NCBI RefSeq assembly: GCF_000971985.1
Contig: NZ_LAQQ01000002.1
Location: forward strand, 186,001-250,000
Length of the DNA stretch: 64,000 bases
Direction of reading: 5' to 3'
Source: Paenibacillus dauci
GTDB lineage: Bacteria; Bacillota; Bacilli; Paenibacillales; Paenibacillaceae
Positions 8,821 through 17,219 of the stretch are shown here, in pieces; position 1 is the first letter of the stretch; each line of letters starts with the position of its first letter. Position numbers and translations under genes: made by a program. The notes below the pieces were generated by a model. That model was not told where the DNA came from. It ran no database searches and saw only the letters and a list, made by a program, of their open reading frames with translations.

Positions 8821-9083
8821 TCTATTCGCCCCTTTTGAGAGATTATGCGTTCCACATTTAATAAAGAAAAATAACCCTTTTGAACCATAAATAATGGAAG
8901 GTGAAGAATTATTTTCTGAATAGATGATATCGGCGTTGTTAGGAGTCTTGGAGCAGTTTGTCCTGCTAGTTTGCATACGGATACAGGTCAATGAATACGG
9001 AAGCAATTTGTAAAGGAACAAGCTGCATGCTATCGTATAGAGCAGAGTGATGAACATTCAATTTTATCTGCGGGGGTGTATTT

Positions 9084-10106
9084 ATGAAAGCGCTATTTAT
9101 TGGAGGAACAGGAACGATCAGCGATGCGATTACGCGTCAGCTGCTGGAACAGGGACATGAATTGTATTTGCTCAACCGGGGCAGTCGTAATGATAATCTG
9201 CCGGAGAATGCACATATACTGCAAGCCGATATCAATGATGAGGAAAAGGTGGCCGGTCTGATCGCCGACCTGGAATTCGATGTGGTCGCTGACTTTATCG
9301 CCTTTGTGCCAGAGCATCTGGAGCGGGATTACCGGCTGTTCAACGGCAAGGCCAAACAGTTTATCTTTATCAGCTCGGCTTCGGCGTATCAATCGCCGCC
9401 GTCGGATTATCGGATTACGGAAGGTACGCCGCTGGCGAATCCATTCTGGGAATACTCGCGCAACAAGATTGCCTGTGAAGACTATCTGATGAAGCAATAC
9501 CGGGAGCAGGGCTTCCCGATCACGATTGTGCGCCCGAGCCATACGTACAGTGAACGCTCCATTCCACTGGGTGTGCATGGCAGCAAAGGAAGCTGGCAGG
9601 TCGTTCGCCGGATGCTGGACAACAAACCGGTCATTATTCATGGAGATGGTACATCGCTGTGGACACTCACACACAGTGAAGACTTTGCCAAAGGATTCAT
9701 CGGACTGATGGGCAATATCCATGCGCTCGGAGAGTCGGTGCATATTACATCCGACGAATCCGTCACCTGGAATCAGATTCATGAGGTGATCGCCAGTGTA
9801 GTAGGTGTACGCCTGAATGCAGTACATGTGGCGTCCGAGTTCCTCGATGCTTGCAGTCCGGAAGATTACCGGGGCAGCCTGCTCGGAGACAAGGCCAATA
9901 CCGTCGTATTCGACAATACCAAGCTGAAGCGTCTGGTGCCGGAATTCGTGGCTACGATTCGCGTAGATCAGGGTATCCGTCGTACCGTGCAGCATATTCT
10001 GGATCATCCGGAACTGCAGCAGGAAGATCCCGAGTTCGATGCCTGGTGCGACCGTGTGATCGATGCACTGGATCAGGCGGCAGCACAGATCAAAAGCGGG
10101 AAATAA
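9084..10106 (+). CDS. NAD(P)-dependent epimerase/dehydratase-like protein (extended SDR)
   Basis: A 340-residue Rossmann-fold protein: nucleotide loop IGGTGTIS at the N-terminus, an acidic 'ADIND' after strand 3, SSASAYQSP, and E-x-x-x-x (EYSRNKIACEDYLM), which contains the Y-x-x-x-K active pair. It resembles the atypical SDR group that includes plant CSP41-like proteins, usually called NAD-dependent epimerase or dehydratase. The substrate is unknown. A GGGGGTG ribosome site precedes the ATG. It is a single gene with a strong terminator. Confidence 0.85.
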   Translation: MKALFIGGTGTISDAITRQLLEQGHELYLLNRGSRNDNLPENAHILQADINDEEKVAGLIADLEFDVVADFIAFVPEHLERDYRLFNGKAKQFIFISSASAYQSPPSDYRITEGTPLANPFWEYSRNKIACEDYLMKQYREQGFPITIVRPSHTYSERSIPLGVHGSKGSWQVVRRMLDNKPVIIHGDGTSLWTLTHSEDFAKGFIGLMGNIHALGESVHITSDESVTWNQIHEVIASVVGVRLNAVHVASEFLDACSPEDYRGSLLGDKANTVVFDNTKLKRLVPEFVATIRVDQGIRRTVQHILDHPELQQEDPEFDAWCDRVIDALDQAAAQIKSGK

Positions 10107-10142
10107 AGCTGCAAGTAAAACAGCCGCAAATATAAGTATGGG

Positions 10143-10176
10143 CAGCAGTTCACGATCAAGTGGACTGCTGTTTTTT
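10143..10176 (+). terminator. Intrinsic terminator after the epimerase-like gene
   Basis: A CAGCAGTTCAC / GTGGACTGCTG stem (one mismatch) followed by six T. Confidence 0.85.
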
Positions 10177-10324
10177 GTGACGATATCAAGCAGACTGATT
10201 TTTTTTGCCAAAGGATGTAACCTTTTAGGTAGTCCATTTATCTAATTGTGTGATTTTAGGCTGTTTTACTTTTGATAGACAGTCCACAGCAGTCCAGTCG
10301 ATAGCAAAGAAGGTGAATCTCCTA

Positions 10325-10858
10325 TTGAATATACAACAGCAAGTCGAGCATGCCAGAAATGGTGACCATCGTGCATTTCTCCAATTAATGAAGCATATGG
10401 AAGGACGACTGTACCGAATCGCACATGCCATGGTCAAACGCCAGGAAGATATTGTAGATGTAATGCAGGAGACGATTATTAGCGCGTATGAAGCATTGCC
10501 CCAGCTGCGGGAAAGTCATTTTTTTGAGACATGGGTGATTCGCATTCTGATCAATCAATGCAATCTAACCCTGCGCAAGCGCAAGCAGATTATTCCTTTT
10601 TCCGAAATCAGGCAGTCTACTCCGCCTCACACTGCCTACGATTCAGTCGATATCCGTCAGGTAGTGGATCAGCTGGAAGAGGACAAGCGGCAGCTGATTA
10701 TTCTGCATTATTTTCAGGATATTCCGCTGAGGCAGGTGGCCGAGATTCTGGATATTTCGGAAAGTACGGCCAAAACCCGGCTCCACCGGACACGCAAACT
10801 ATTATCCCGCTGGATCGAAGATCAGGAAGAAGGGGGGCATACCCATGAAAAACGATAA
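10325..10858 (+). CDS. ECF RNA polymerase sigma factor
   Basis: A 177-residue sigma-70 family factor with region 2 (DHRAFLQLMKHMEGRLYRIAHAMVKRQEDIVDVMQETIISAYEAL) and region 4 (LHYFQDIPLRQVAEILDISESTAKTRLHRTRKLL). An ATG at 10250 is too far upstream of the conserved domain. TTG at 10325 has an AGAAGGTGA ribosome site eight bases away and gives the normal ECF length. A possible ECF-like -35 (TGTAAC, 10216-10221) lies upstream, so autoregulation is plausible but not shown. Its 3' end overlaps the anti-sigma gene by 14 bp. Confidence 0.88.
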   Translation: MNIQQQVEHARNGDHRAFLQLMKHMEGRLYRIAHAMVKRQEDIVDVMQETIISAYEALPQLRESHFFETWVIRILINQCNLTLRKRKQIIPFSEIRQSTPPHTAYDSVDIRQVVDQLEEDKRQLIILHYFQDIPLRQVAEILDISESTAKTRLHRTRKLLSRWIEDQEEGGHTHEKR

Positions 10859-12329
10859 GCTGGACGAATGGCTGCGCAGTGGTGCGGAGCAGACAGAGAA
10901 TGATTCGATTCCACCGGATATACAGTCTCGCCTCCAGCTCGTGTATGACGCTATCGAACAGGGGCAGACAGGACAAGGTATCCGGGAGAATCTGTCCCGA
11001 GATCCCCAGGAGGAACAAGCAGCAGCTGTTCCGGACACGATGGAGGTACAGCCTGTCGTCAAGCGCAAGTCCCGCCGGATGATGCGTTATGGCATGACAG
11101 CGGCCGCGATGCTGATCGGTATAGGTGGTACACTCGGTTCCGGTTATTTCTCGGCTGATATGGCCCATACACTCAAGCAATTGCCAGGCGTACCTGCTGT
11201 CTACCAGCTGACCTCGCATCTGGGCTGGGTTACCGCCGATGAGCGGGAGAGCGAGCCAGATCCTCTGAGTATAGAGCAGCAGGGTGTCACGATGACAATG
11301 GAATCTGTCGTATATGATGGCAGAAAAGTACACCTTGAACTGAAGCAGCAGCATGATGCGCAGAAACAGCCTATTCAGGACGTGGAAATCTACATTAATG
11401 GCAAGTCAGCCGCCTCTGCCAAAGAACAAGGGGGGATCCGGGCACAACATCATAGCGAACGTACGGATCAATATCGTCTGTATTTGAATCTCGATCCCCA
11501 AGTATTATTTGGTCTGCCTGATGGGATTGTTTCCAATGAGCCGTCGGATATAGAGCTTTCTCAAATGCCTGCACAATTGAATATGCAAATCCGGGTCAGT
11601 CTGAAACAGAATCCAAATTCTCCGTTTATTTATAATGTAAATGTACAAAAGCAGGCTCAAACTGCAAGGTATATTCTGAAAAAGAAAGCTTCTCTATCCG
11701 AAAATCTAGCGGTTGGAACCGTTGAAGCGGACGTCACACCGGCAACAACCTATATAGACCTGAAGATCGACGGGTTTGACAAGTGGCATCATCGATATGA
11801 AGGAGGCGGGGTTCATTTTATTCTGCTCGATGCGCTGAATCGTCCGTACCATCCTTTGGCGGATTCGGGAGAGCCTGCCACTCCACATATGGAATACAGC
11901 AGTCTGCCTGATGATGCCGGTGATCTCACACTGATCCCGTATACGTTTAACCTGGAGCCTATATCCCGCAAATACCCGGTTCCGATCAAGAACGAGCCAA
12001 CTGATGATCATCCCATCGAACTGGATATGGGAACAACCGGAAAAGTAAAAATCATGGAGAGAACGTCTACAGACAATGAGATTACTTTGCGCATACAGCC
12101 AGGCGAAGCATATCAGGCCTATATGGTCGCTTATAGCTTGTGGTATGGCGATCAGAAAATGCATGAAGCAAGAGGACGTCCGGCTCAGATCATTCCTGAC
12201 TCTGCTCATGCAGGACAATATCTCATCACGTATGACAAAACGAAGCTGAAACCGGGTGATCGATTGTGTTATTACGTGAGCAATATGCGTTACCTGGGAG
12301 AGATTCCTCTTACCCGAGTTACCAAGTAG
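10845..12329 (+). CDS. Membrane-anchored anti-sigma factor with DUF4179 domain
   Basis: A 494-residue protein. An N-terminal cytosolic part (1-70) would bind the sigma factor. One membrane helix follows (about 85-105, MLIGIGGTLGSGYFSADM). The large extracytoplasmic part begins with the DUF4179-type segment (VTMTMESVVYDGRKVHLELKQ) and continues with beta-rich domains. The overlap with the sigma gene shows one operon. The family acts as a sensor that releases its sigma factor on envelope stress; the signal here is unknown. A broken relative of the same type lies at 38852-39814. Confidence 0.85.
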   Translation: MKNDKLDEWLRSGAEQTENDSIPPDIQSRLQLVYDAIEQGQTGQGIRENLSRDPQEEQAAAVPDTMEVQPVVKRKSRRMMRYGMTAAAMLIGIGGTLGSGYFSADMAHTLKQLPGVPAVYQLTSHLGWVTADERESEPDPLSIEQQGVTMTMESVVYDGRKVHLELKQQHDAQKQPIQDVEIYINGKSAASAKEQGGIRAQHHSERTDQYRLYLNLDPQVLFGLPDGIVSNEPSDIELSQMPAQLNMQIRVSLKQNPNSPFIYNVNVQKQAQTARYILKKKASLSENLAVGTVEADVTPATTYIDLKIDGFDKWHHRYEGGGVHFILLDALNRPYHPLADSGEPATPHMEYSSLPDDAGDLTLIPYTFNLEPISRKYPVPIKNEPTDDHPIELDMGTTGKVKIMERTSTDNEITLRIQPGEAYQAYMVAYSLWYGDQKMHEARGRPAQIIPDSAHAGQYLITYDKTKLKPGDRLCYYVSNMRYLGEIPLTRVTK

Positions 12330-12410
12330 CGTTTGCTTATGAAGCTATGTGGTAACAACGAAGTAGTCTCCAAAAGATAGGGACACTGTATGAATTGCTT
12401 GATCTTTGTA

Positions 12411-12451
12411 TAGCAAAAAGGCGCAGAATTATTCTCTGTGCCTTTTTGCTA
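12411..12451. terminator. Bidirectional terminator between anti-sigma and APH-fold kinase genes
   Basis: A nearly perfect 16-bp stem TAGCAAAAAGGCGCAGA / TCTGTGCCTTTTTGCTA with A and T runs on both flanks. It serves the convergent genes ending at 12329 (+) and 12462 (-). Confidence 0.9.
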
Positions 12452-12461
12452 TACTTTTTGT

Positions 12462-13391
12462 TCATATATTTAACAGCTTCCGGTAAATAGGCAAGGTATA
12501 CAGCAAGCGCTCTGCAGTACGAAGTCCAGCTTTATGTAGACCACGCTGTATTAATAAAGCTGTAATTCCTCGTACTGTCCATAGTTGGATGTGCTCGAAT
12601 AGCGTAGCATTATTGATCTGTCCATATCGCTGATAACCCTGTCTGAACAAGCGGATATACTCCTGATTAATCCGAGTCTCCTGTGTAAGATCAAGCGTAG
12701 AGGTAACCAGCGCGGCAATATCAAAGTGAGGATCGCCCCGGCGCACTTCTCCCCAATCGATCAGAAATGTCTCTTTCTTGCCAAAGACCAGATTCCACTT
12801 TCCCAGATCTCCATGAATATAGCCGATATGCTGAATCGGTGGATGTTCATAAGGAAGGCATTGGGCTATATGGGACTGAAGTGTACGAATAATCTGCTGA
12901 TCCTTCTCATCCATTTGCTGATATTGATAGTTAAGATTCAGCAAATCTATCGCAGAAGTTAATGAAAAACGATCGGGCTGAACTGATAGATTAAGCGAAC
13001 GTGTCATCGCATGGAACAAAGCTGTTTTTGCACCAATTTGTTCGTAATCTATGGGATTTGGTGTCAAAGACAACGGTTCGATATACAGCTGCACATTGTA
13101 GTAGTTATTCTGATGAACCGTGAAAGGCTGTCCGTGTATAGTACGTACAATAGGTGGACATACACGGTACTCAGCCATTATGTCAGATAGAGCTACTTCC
13201 ATTTCAGCTTGGCTACGGTTCTTCAGACGTCGTAACACAAACATGCCTACAGCGCAGTGCACAATCCGTGTTTGTGAAGTATTGCCTTGTTCGGACCGAT
13301 TGACGGAATGAATAACGCCTAATGAATACTGGCTTAAAACCGGCAGTATATCATCATGATTGAGATCGAGAAAGGGTTGGTGAGAGTTCAT
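12462..13391 (-). CDS. Aminoglycoside phosphotransferase (APH)-fold kinase
   Basis: A 309-residue protein-kinase-like fold. The catalytic loop is IHGDLGKWNLVF (H-G-D-x(4)-N) and the metal site is LIDWGEVRRGDPHFDIA. This layout matches APH/choline kinase/CotS-type enzymes that phosphorylate small molecules. Nothing points to true aminoglycoside resistance: the N-lobe is divergent and the gene stands alone. An AGGAG site precedes the ATG at 13391. The substrate cannot be predicted. Confidence 0.82.
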   Translation of the reverse strand: MNSHQPFLDLNHDDILPVLSQYSLGVIHSVNRSEQGNTSQTRIVHCAVGMFVLRRLKNRSQAEMEVALSDIMAEYRVCPPIVRTIHGQPFTVHQNNYYNVQLYIEPLSLTPNPIDYEQIGAKTALFHAMTRSLNLSVQPDRFSLTSAIDLLNLNYQYQQMDEKDQQIIRTLQSHIAQCLPYEHPPIQHIGYIHGDLGKWNLVFGKKETFLIDWGEVRRGDPHFDIAALVTSTLDLTQETRINQEYIRLFRQGYQRYGQINNATLFEHIQLWTVRGITALLIQRGLHKAGLRTAERLLYTLPIYRKLLNI

Positions 13392-13477
13392 TGCTTCTCC
13401 TTTTAGTCAGAGAATTGTATTTATGTTAGGAGGAAATGGTTCTGCTGATAGCTAACTAAGCCTGCCTGTAGACAGAA

Positions 13478-13906
13478 TCAATCCAGTATTTTCTGGCGAA
13501 GCAGTGTTATTGCCTGCTCAATCTGTACCTTCTCTGCATCAGACAATGCTGCGGTCCGCTGAGTAAAGCGTTCTCGAACCGTCTGGAAAATATCGTTCAT
13601 CAGCGTGTTGCCTTGATCGGACAAGCGTATCAGCTGCTTGCGCCGATCCTGGGGGTCAGTGACTTTTTCACATAATCCTTTATCGGTGAGCTTGCGCAGT
13701 TCACGGCTGGTATTGGGCATGGACATATGTATACATTCGCTGATCTCACTCAGCGTTATCGGCTGACTGACCATCAGGTACTCCATAATTTTATATTGAG
13801 CCGGTGTCAGTTCGCCGGTAGGGATATCGCGGGTCATCTCGCTGCTCATCTGATGTACAGATGCAATAAAACCGACAAACTGCTGGAATAAATCATTGGT
13901 CTTCAT
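13478..13906 (-). CDS. MarR-family transcriptional regulator
   Basis: A 142-residue winged-helix protein. Family hallmarks: PAQYKIMEYLM (helix 2), TLSEISECIHMSMPNTSRELRKL (recognition helix region), and a wing with DPQDRRKQLIRLSDQG, where the D-x-R-x-R turn is diagnostic. It is divergent from the quinone reductase gene, and the two promoters overlap at their -35 boxes. It very likely represses both its own gene and the reductase in response to electrophiles, quinones or phenolics. Confidence 0.92.
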   Translation of the reverse strand: MKTNDLFQQFVGFIASVHQMSSEMTRDIPTGELTPAQYKIMEYLMVSQPITLSEISECIHMSMPNTSRELRKLTDKGLCEKVTDPQDRRKQLIRLSDQGNTLMNDIFQTVRERFTQRTAALSDAEKVQIEQAITLLRQKILD

Positions 13907-13938
13907 TTCTTCACCTCGTCTTCCAAGATAGCAAAATG

Positions 13939-13967
13939 ATTATCACAAAACAATTATCATTTGACAA
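13939..13967 (-). promoter_or_regulatory. Promoter of the marR gene
   Basis: On the minus strand: -35 TTGTCA (13962-13967), exact 17-bp spacer, -10 GATAAT (13939-13944). The -35 is shared, base for base, with the -35 of the divergent promoter. Confidence 0.75.
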
Positions 13968-14014
13968 CTAAAATGATATCCTCTACTATTTAATTATCAA
14001 ATGACAACTAAATG
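13953..14014. promoter_or_regulatory. Probable MarR operators: two direct repeats 40 bp apart
   Basis: A 22-base motif, ATTATCAxxTGACAACTA plus AAATG, occurs at 13953-13975 and again at 13993-14014, exactly 40 bp apart. The first copy covers both -35 boxes and includes the inverted repeat ATCATTT / AAATGAT. The second ends at the reductase ribosome site. Occupancy of both would block both promoters. Confidence 0.65.
13961..13989 (+). promoter_or_regulatory. Promoter of the quinone reductase gene
   Basis: -35 TTGACA (13961-13966, perfect), exact 17-bp spacer, -10 TACTAT (13984-13989). Confidence 0.8.
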
Positions 14015-14026
14015 GAGAGTGAATGT

Positions 14027-14617
14027 ATGAGTACACTGCTGATTTACACCCATCCCAATCACCAGAGTCTGAATTATGCCATGATGCAGCAGGCTATTCG
14101 AGGTATCCGGGATCATCATCCCGACGAAGAGATTCAGATTATTGATTTGTATGCAGATGAATTCAACCCGGCCCTGGTATTCAATGAACACAAGCAGCGC
14201 CGGGATATGCATATCGATCCCGAGCTGAATACGTACCGGGAACAGATCCTGTGGGCAGATCGGATCGTATTCGTCTACCCGATCTGGTGGGGACGTCCGC
14301 CAGCGATGCTGCTGGGATTTATCGATCGTATGATGGCGTCCGGTTTTGCCTACGCTTATCGCAAAAAGGGAGATTTAACACCGGAAGGACTACTGAAAGG
14401 TAAGTCAGTGGTGTGCATTTCCACCATGCAGGGACCGGCAGGCTATTTGCAGTTATGGCTGAATAATGCGCACCGTGTACTGATGCGCCGGGCTTTATTT
14501 AACTATATTGGTATCCGGCAGGTGAAATTCTTTGAGTTTGGCAGTATGGAGAGTCCCAAAGGCAAGCATGAACGTAAGCTGAACAAGGTCTACCATTATT
14601 TCCGCACAGCCCACTAA
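14027..14617 (+). CDS. Flavodoxin-fold NAD(P)H:quinone oxidoreductase
   Basis: A 196-residue protein of the KefF/MdaB/NQO1 family. It has the phosphate-binding start LLIYTHPNHQSLNYAM, the FMN/dimer motif YPIWWGRPPAMLLGFIDRM, and a C-terminal 'GSMESPKG'. It catalyses two-electron reduction of quinones or related electrophiles with FMN or FAD. ATG 14027 has GGAG about ten bases upstream; the ATG at 14012 lies within that site. It is the likely target of the divergent MarR regulator. Confidence 0.88.
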   Translation: MSTLLIYTHPNHQSLNYAMMQQAIRGIRDHHPDEEIQIIDLYADEFNPALVFNEHKQRRDMHIDPELNTYREQILWADRIVFVYPIWWGRPPAMLLGFIDRMMASGFAYAYRKKGDLTPEGLLKGKSVVCISTMQGPAGYLQLWLNNAHRVLMRRALFNYIGIRQVKFFEFGSMESPKGKHERKLNKVYHYFRTAH

Positions 14618-14638
14618 AGCAATGACAGAATCAGGATA

Positions 14639-14666
14639 TTGATACTCCTCTACTATTCGTTATGCT
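14639..14666 (+). promoter_or_regulatory. Possible promoter of the tetR gene
   Basis: TTGATA (14639-14644), 16-bp spacer, TATGCT (14661-14666). The match is moderate. Confidence 0.4.
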
Positions 14667-14727
14667 AAGATAAAGTATACCTTGGCATTACGGAATGACT
14701 CGGATTATTAATAGAAGCAAGGGGGAA

Positions 14728-14769
14728 GAAGACATCGGCAGGCCAGCTATATAGCCTGTCCGTGTCTTC
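14728..14769 (+). promoter_or_regulatory. Long hairpin in the tetR leader
   Basis: Left arm 14728-14743 pairs with right arm 14754-14769 around a 10-base loop. The helices are GAAGACA/TGTCTTC, CGG/CCG and CAGGC/GCCTG, 15 bp in all with two single-base bulges. A Shine-Dalgarno-like AAGGGGG (14719-14725) lies just before it and ATG 14777 seven bases after it. It may loop out to bring the two together, or serve as an operator. Confidence 0.6.
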
Positions 14770-14776
14770 GCAGAAT

Positions 14777-15370
14777 ATGGCATCAGATCTTCCATTAACC
14801 AAAGAAAATATTCTCGATGCGGCAGAACAGGTACTTCGCCGCTACGGCCCGGATAAAACGTCGGTCGTCGATGTGGCACGGGTGCTCAAAGTCAGTCACG
14901 GCACCATTTACCGGCATTACCCGAGTAAGGCGGCACTGCGTGAAGCAGTAACTGAGCGCTGGCTGCATACCCTCTCCGATCCACTGGAGAGAATTGCCAG
15001 GGAGACTGGCGGAAGCGAGCTGCAGCGGCTGCGTCACTGGTATGATACGCTGATCCAAAACAAGCGCAGATACGCGGTAGAAGATGCCGAGATGTTCGCG
15101 ATGTATGCAGCGGTATCTGCGAAGCCGATCCCGATTATTACAGAACATATCCGGGAAATGAACGAGCAGATCGCCAGCATTCTCCGCCGGGGCATGGACA
15201 GCGGGGAGATCGCAGCAGGCGACCCGGCGATCACAGCCCGTGCGCTGTTCAATGCAACATCCTATTTTCATCATCCGGTTCATGCGGCCGAATGGGTAAA
15301 TGAAGAGATTGACCGGTATTTTGACGAAGTATGGACGCTGCTCTGCCATGGGCTGCATGGGGCGTTATAA
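14777..15370 (+). CDS. TetR-family transcriptional regulator
   Basis: A protein of about 197 residues. The N-terminal helix-turn-helix domain reads ILDAAEQVLRRYGPDKTSVVDVARVLKVSHGTIYRHYPSKAALREAV, typical of TetR. The C-terminal ligand domain is helical and variable. A GTG at 14762 would add five residues, but it lies inside the hairpin described above, so ATG 14777 is preferred. No neighbouring transporter or enzyme is an obvious target; the quinone reductase upstream is on the same strand. Confidence 0.85.
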   Translation: MASDLPLTKENILDAAEQVLRRYGPDKTSVVDVARVLKVSHGTIYRHYPSKAALREAVTERWLHTLSDPLERIARETGGSELQRLRHWYDTLIQNKRRYAVEDAEMFAMYAAVSAKPIPIITEHIREMNEQIASILRRGMDSGEIAAGDPAITARALFNATSYFHHPVHAAEWVNEEIDRYFDEVWTLLCHGLHGAL

Positions 15371-15568
15371 CGGCAATTGATCCCCGTTACAGACGGTTGG
15401 CGTCGATAGAAGAGTTTGTACAATATTCCAGATTTAGGGATGATCGGCTTCGATTCATAAAAGTCAATTCTATTTTACGTCTATCACCTGCTATATAATG
15501 GACTGGATAACCCAGCAAGCTTCGCAGCTCCGGCTGCAGTGTAGCTTAGTTCGATGGAGCAGGTGAAG

Positions 15569-17122
15569 ATGGAACAAGAGCTGTTAACGTATATCCTGAT
15601 CATTATTGGCGGAGGCGCACTGAGTCTCTGTCTGTGCATATATGCTTTGTTCAGGTTTAGACAGGCACCCGGCGGCAAGTACTATATCATTACTACCTTT
15701 TTGGCTTCGGTATTTAATTTTGCTTATTTATTTGAATTGACCAGTCCCGGACTGCAGGAGACATGGTTCTGGCTGCGGGTCGAGTATATTCCGCTGCCGT
15801 TTATTCCGGCCTTTACCCTGTTGATGTGCTGCGATTATGTCGGACAGCGATTACCACGGTGGGTCTACTATATATTATTCCTGATTCCACTGTCGACGAT
15901 TGTCATGCAGCATACCAATGAATGGCATCATTTGTATTATCGGGCGATCAGCCTGAGCACCGATACACCGTTTCCGGTAACCCGGCTGGTGCATGGGCCT
16001 TATTTTTATGTGCACTTCTTTTATCTGTATGGCTGTCTTGCGATCAGTGTACTGATTCTGCTGTGGCAGATGCGCAAGGTCAGATGGCGGTTCCGGATGC
16101 AGATCCTGACGATGGTCGCAGGATTGGTTGCTCCGGTCGTCGCGAGCTTTTTTTATGTAGGCGGCAAAAGTCCGTACGGGATCGATCTGGGCCCCTTTTT
16201 TATCAGCGTTTCGTTTGTATTTCACAGTATTGCCCTGTTGAGATACCAGATGTTCGATGTGGCACCGATCGCGAGGGATATCGTGTTTGAGAGTATGGAG
16301 GATGGCGTCGTTGTACTCAATGAAAATGGCGTGCTGGTGGACTACAACAATGCGATGGTCGATCTGCTGGAAGGGCTGAATGCCCAGGCGATTGGTATGC
16401 CGATGATGAGTCTGCTGGACAGCTACCCGGTGCTGCGTGAGAAGCTGCTGCTCGGACAGGAATGCGATTATGAGTGTGAGCGTAGAGCCGTGAAGACGTA
16501 CTTCCGCATCCGATTTGCACCGGTACGGGACAAAAAAGGAACGCCGGTCGGACGGATTGTGATTTTCGCGAATATTACCGAGCAGGCCCAGCTGGAAGAG
16601 CAGCTGAAGTATCTTGCCAACACGGATGGACTGACCAGCCTGCTCAACAAGACGGCGCTGATGCAGCGCTCCGAGCAGGCGATTCAGGGACTGTCGAGCG
16701 AAGAGGGCGGTTCGGTAGCGGTCATTATGTTCGATATTGACCAGTTCAAGCAGGTGAATGATACGTTCGGACATGAAGCGGGCGATATCGCATTGATGCA
16801 TCTGGCAGCTACCGCACGCGAGATTCTGGCTGAACAGGATATTGCCGGCAGATATGGCGGTGATGAATTCGTCATCTGTATGCCCGGTGCCTCGGTCACG
16901 CAAGCCTATGAGCTGGCTGAGCGGATTCGCAGCCGCATCGCTGGCAGTGAGCTGTTGGTCGATGGCGAGACGATGCGTATCAGCTCCAGCTTTGGTGTAG
17001 CCAGTGTACAGGTGACGCCTGGTGACCGGGAGACGTCGGTGCAGCAGCTGATCCGCCAGGCTGATCATGCATTGTATGCCGCCAAGCGAATGGGGCGGAA
17101 TTGTGTGCAGGTGTATAACTGA
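15569..17122 (+). CDS. Membrane diguanylate cyclase: 7TM sensor, PAS, GGDEF
   Basis: A 517-residue protein. A histidine-kinase-type 7TM sensor covers about 5-225, a PAS domain about 235-345, and a GGDEF domain about 350-515. The active site GGDEF is intact (430-434, in GRYGGDEFVI). The product-inhibition site RxxD is missing: the matching position reads AEQD (421-424). It should make c-di-GMP without classical feedback inhibition. ATG 15569 has GGAG nine bases upstream; ATG 15554 has no site. It converges on the Pel-like operon, separated only by a shared terminator, so it is a candidate source of c-di-GMP for the PelD-like receptor. Confidence 0.9.
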   Translation: MEQELLTYILIIIGGGALSLCLCIYALFRFRQAPGGKYYIITTFLASVFNFAYLFELTSPGLQETWFWLRVEYIPLPFIPAFTLLMCCDYVGQRLPRWVYYILFLIPLSTIVMQHTNEWHHLYYRAISLSTDTPFPVTRLVHGPYFYVHFFYLYGCLAISVLILLWQMRKVRWRFRMQILTMVAGLVAPVVASFFYVGGKSPYGIDLGPFFISVSFVFHSIALLRYQMFDVAPIARDIVFESMEDGVVVLNENGVLVDYNNAMVDLLEGLNAQAIGMPMMSLLDSYPVLREKLLLGQECDYECERRAVKTYFRIRFAPVRDKKGTPVGRIVIFANITEQAQLEEQLKYLANTDGLTSLLNKTALMQRSEQAIQGLSSEEGGSVAVIMFDIDQFKQVNDTFGHEAGDIALMHLAATAREILAEQDIAGRYGGDEFVICMPGASVTQAYELAERIRSRIAGSELLVDGETMRISSSFGVASVQVTPGDRETSVQQLIRQADHALYAAKRMGRNCVQVYN

Positions 17123-17172
17123 CGGCAAGTGTCTCTAAATGAATGGGATGCAATATTGTAGAACTATATAAC

Positions 17173-17208
17173 AAAAAAAGACTCTTCCATATGCGAAGAG
17201 TCTTTTTT
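17173..17208. terminator. Bidirectional terminator between the cyclase gene and the Pel-like operon
   Basis: An 11-bp stem AAAGACTCTTC / GAAGAGTCTTT with A-run and T-run flanks. It ends both converging transcripts. Confidence 0.9.
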
Positions 17209-17219
17209 GTATATGGCTA

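Noticed and set aside
9093-10211. 372-residue antisense frame over the epimerase-like gene
   Set aside because: The plus-strand frame has the Rossmann motif and ribosome site; the antisense frame is a codon-bias shadow.
12462-13391. Aminoglycoside-resistance gene
   Set aside because: Only the general APH catalytic motifs are present; these are shared with many small-molecule and spore-related kinases, and no resistance context exists.
15875-17128. 417-residue antisense frame inside the diguanylate cyclase
   Set aside because: Shadow of the GGDEF gene; His- and Gln-rich as expected for such reverse frames.
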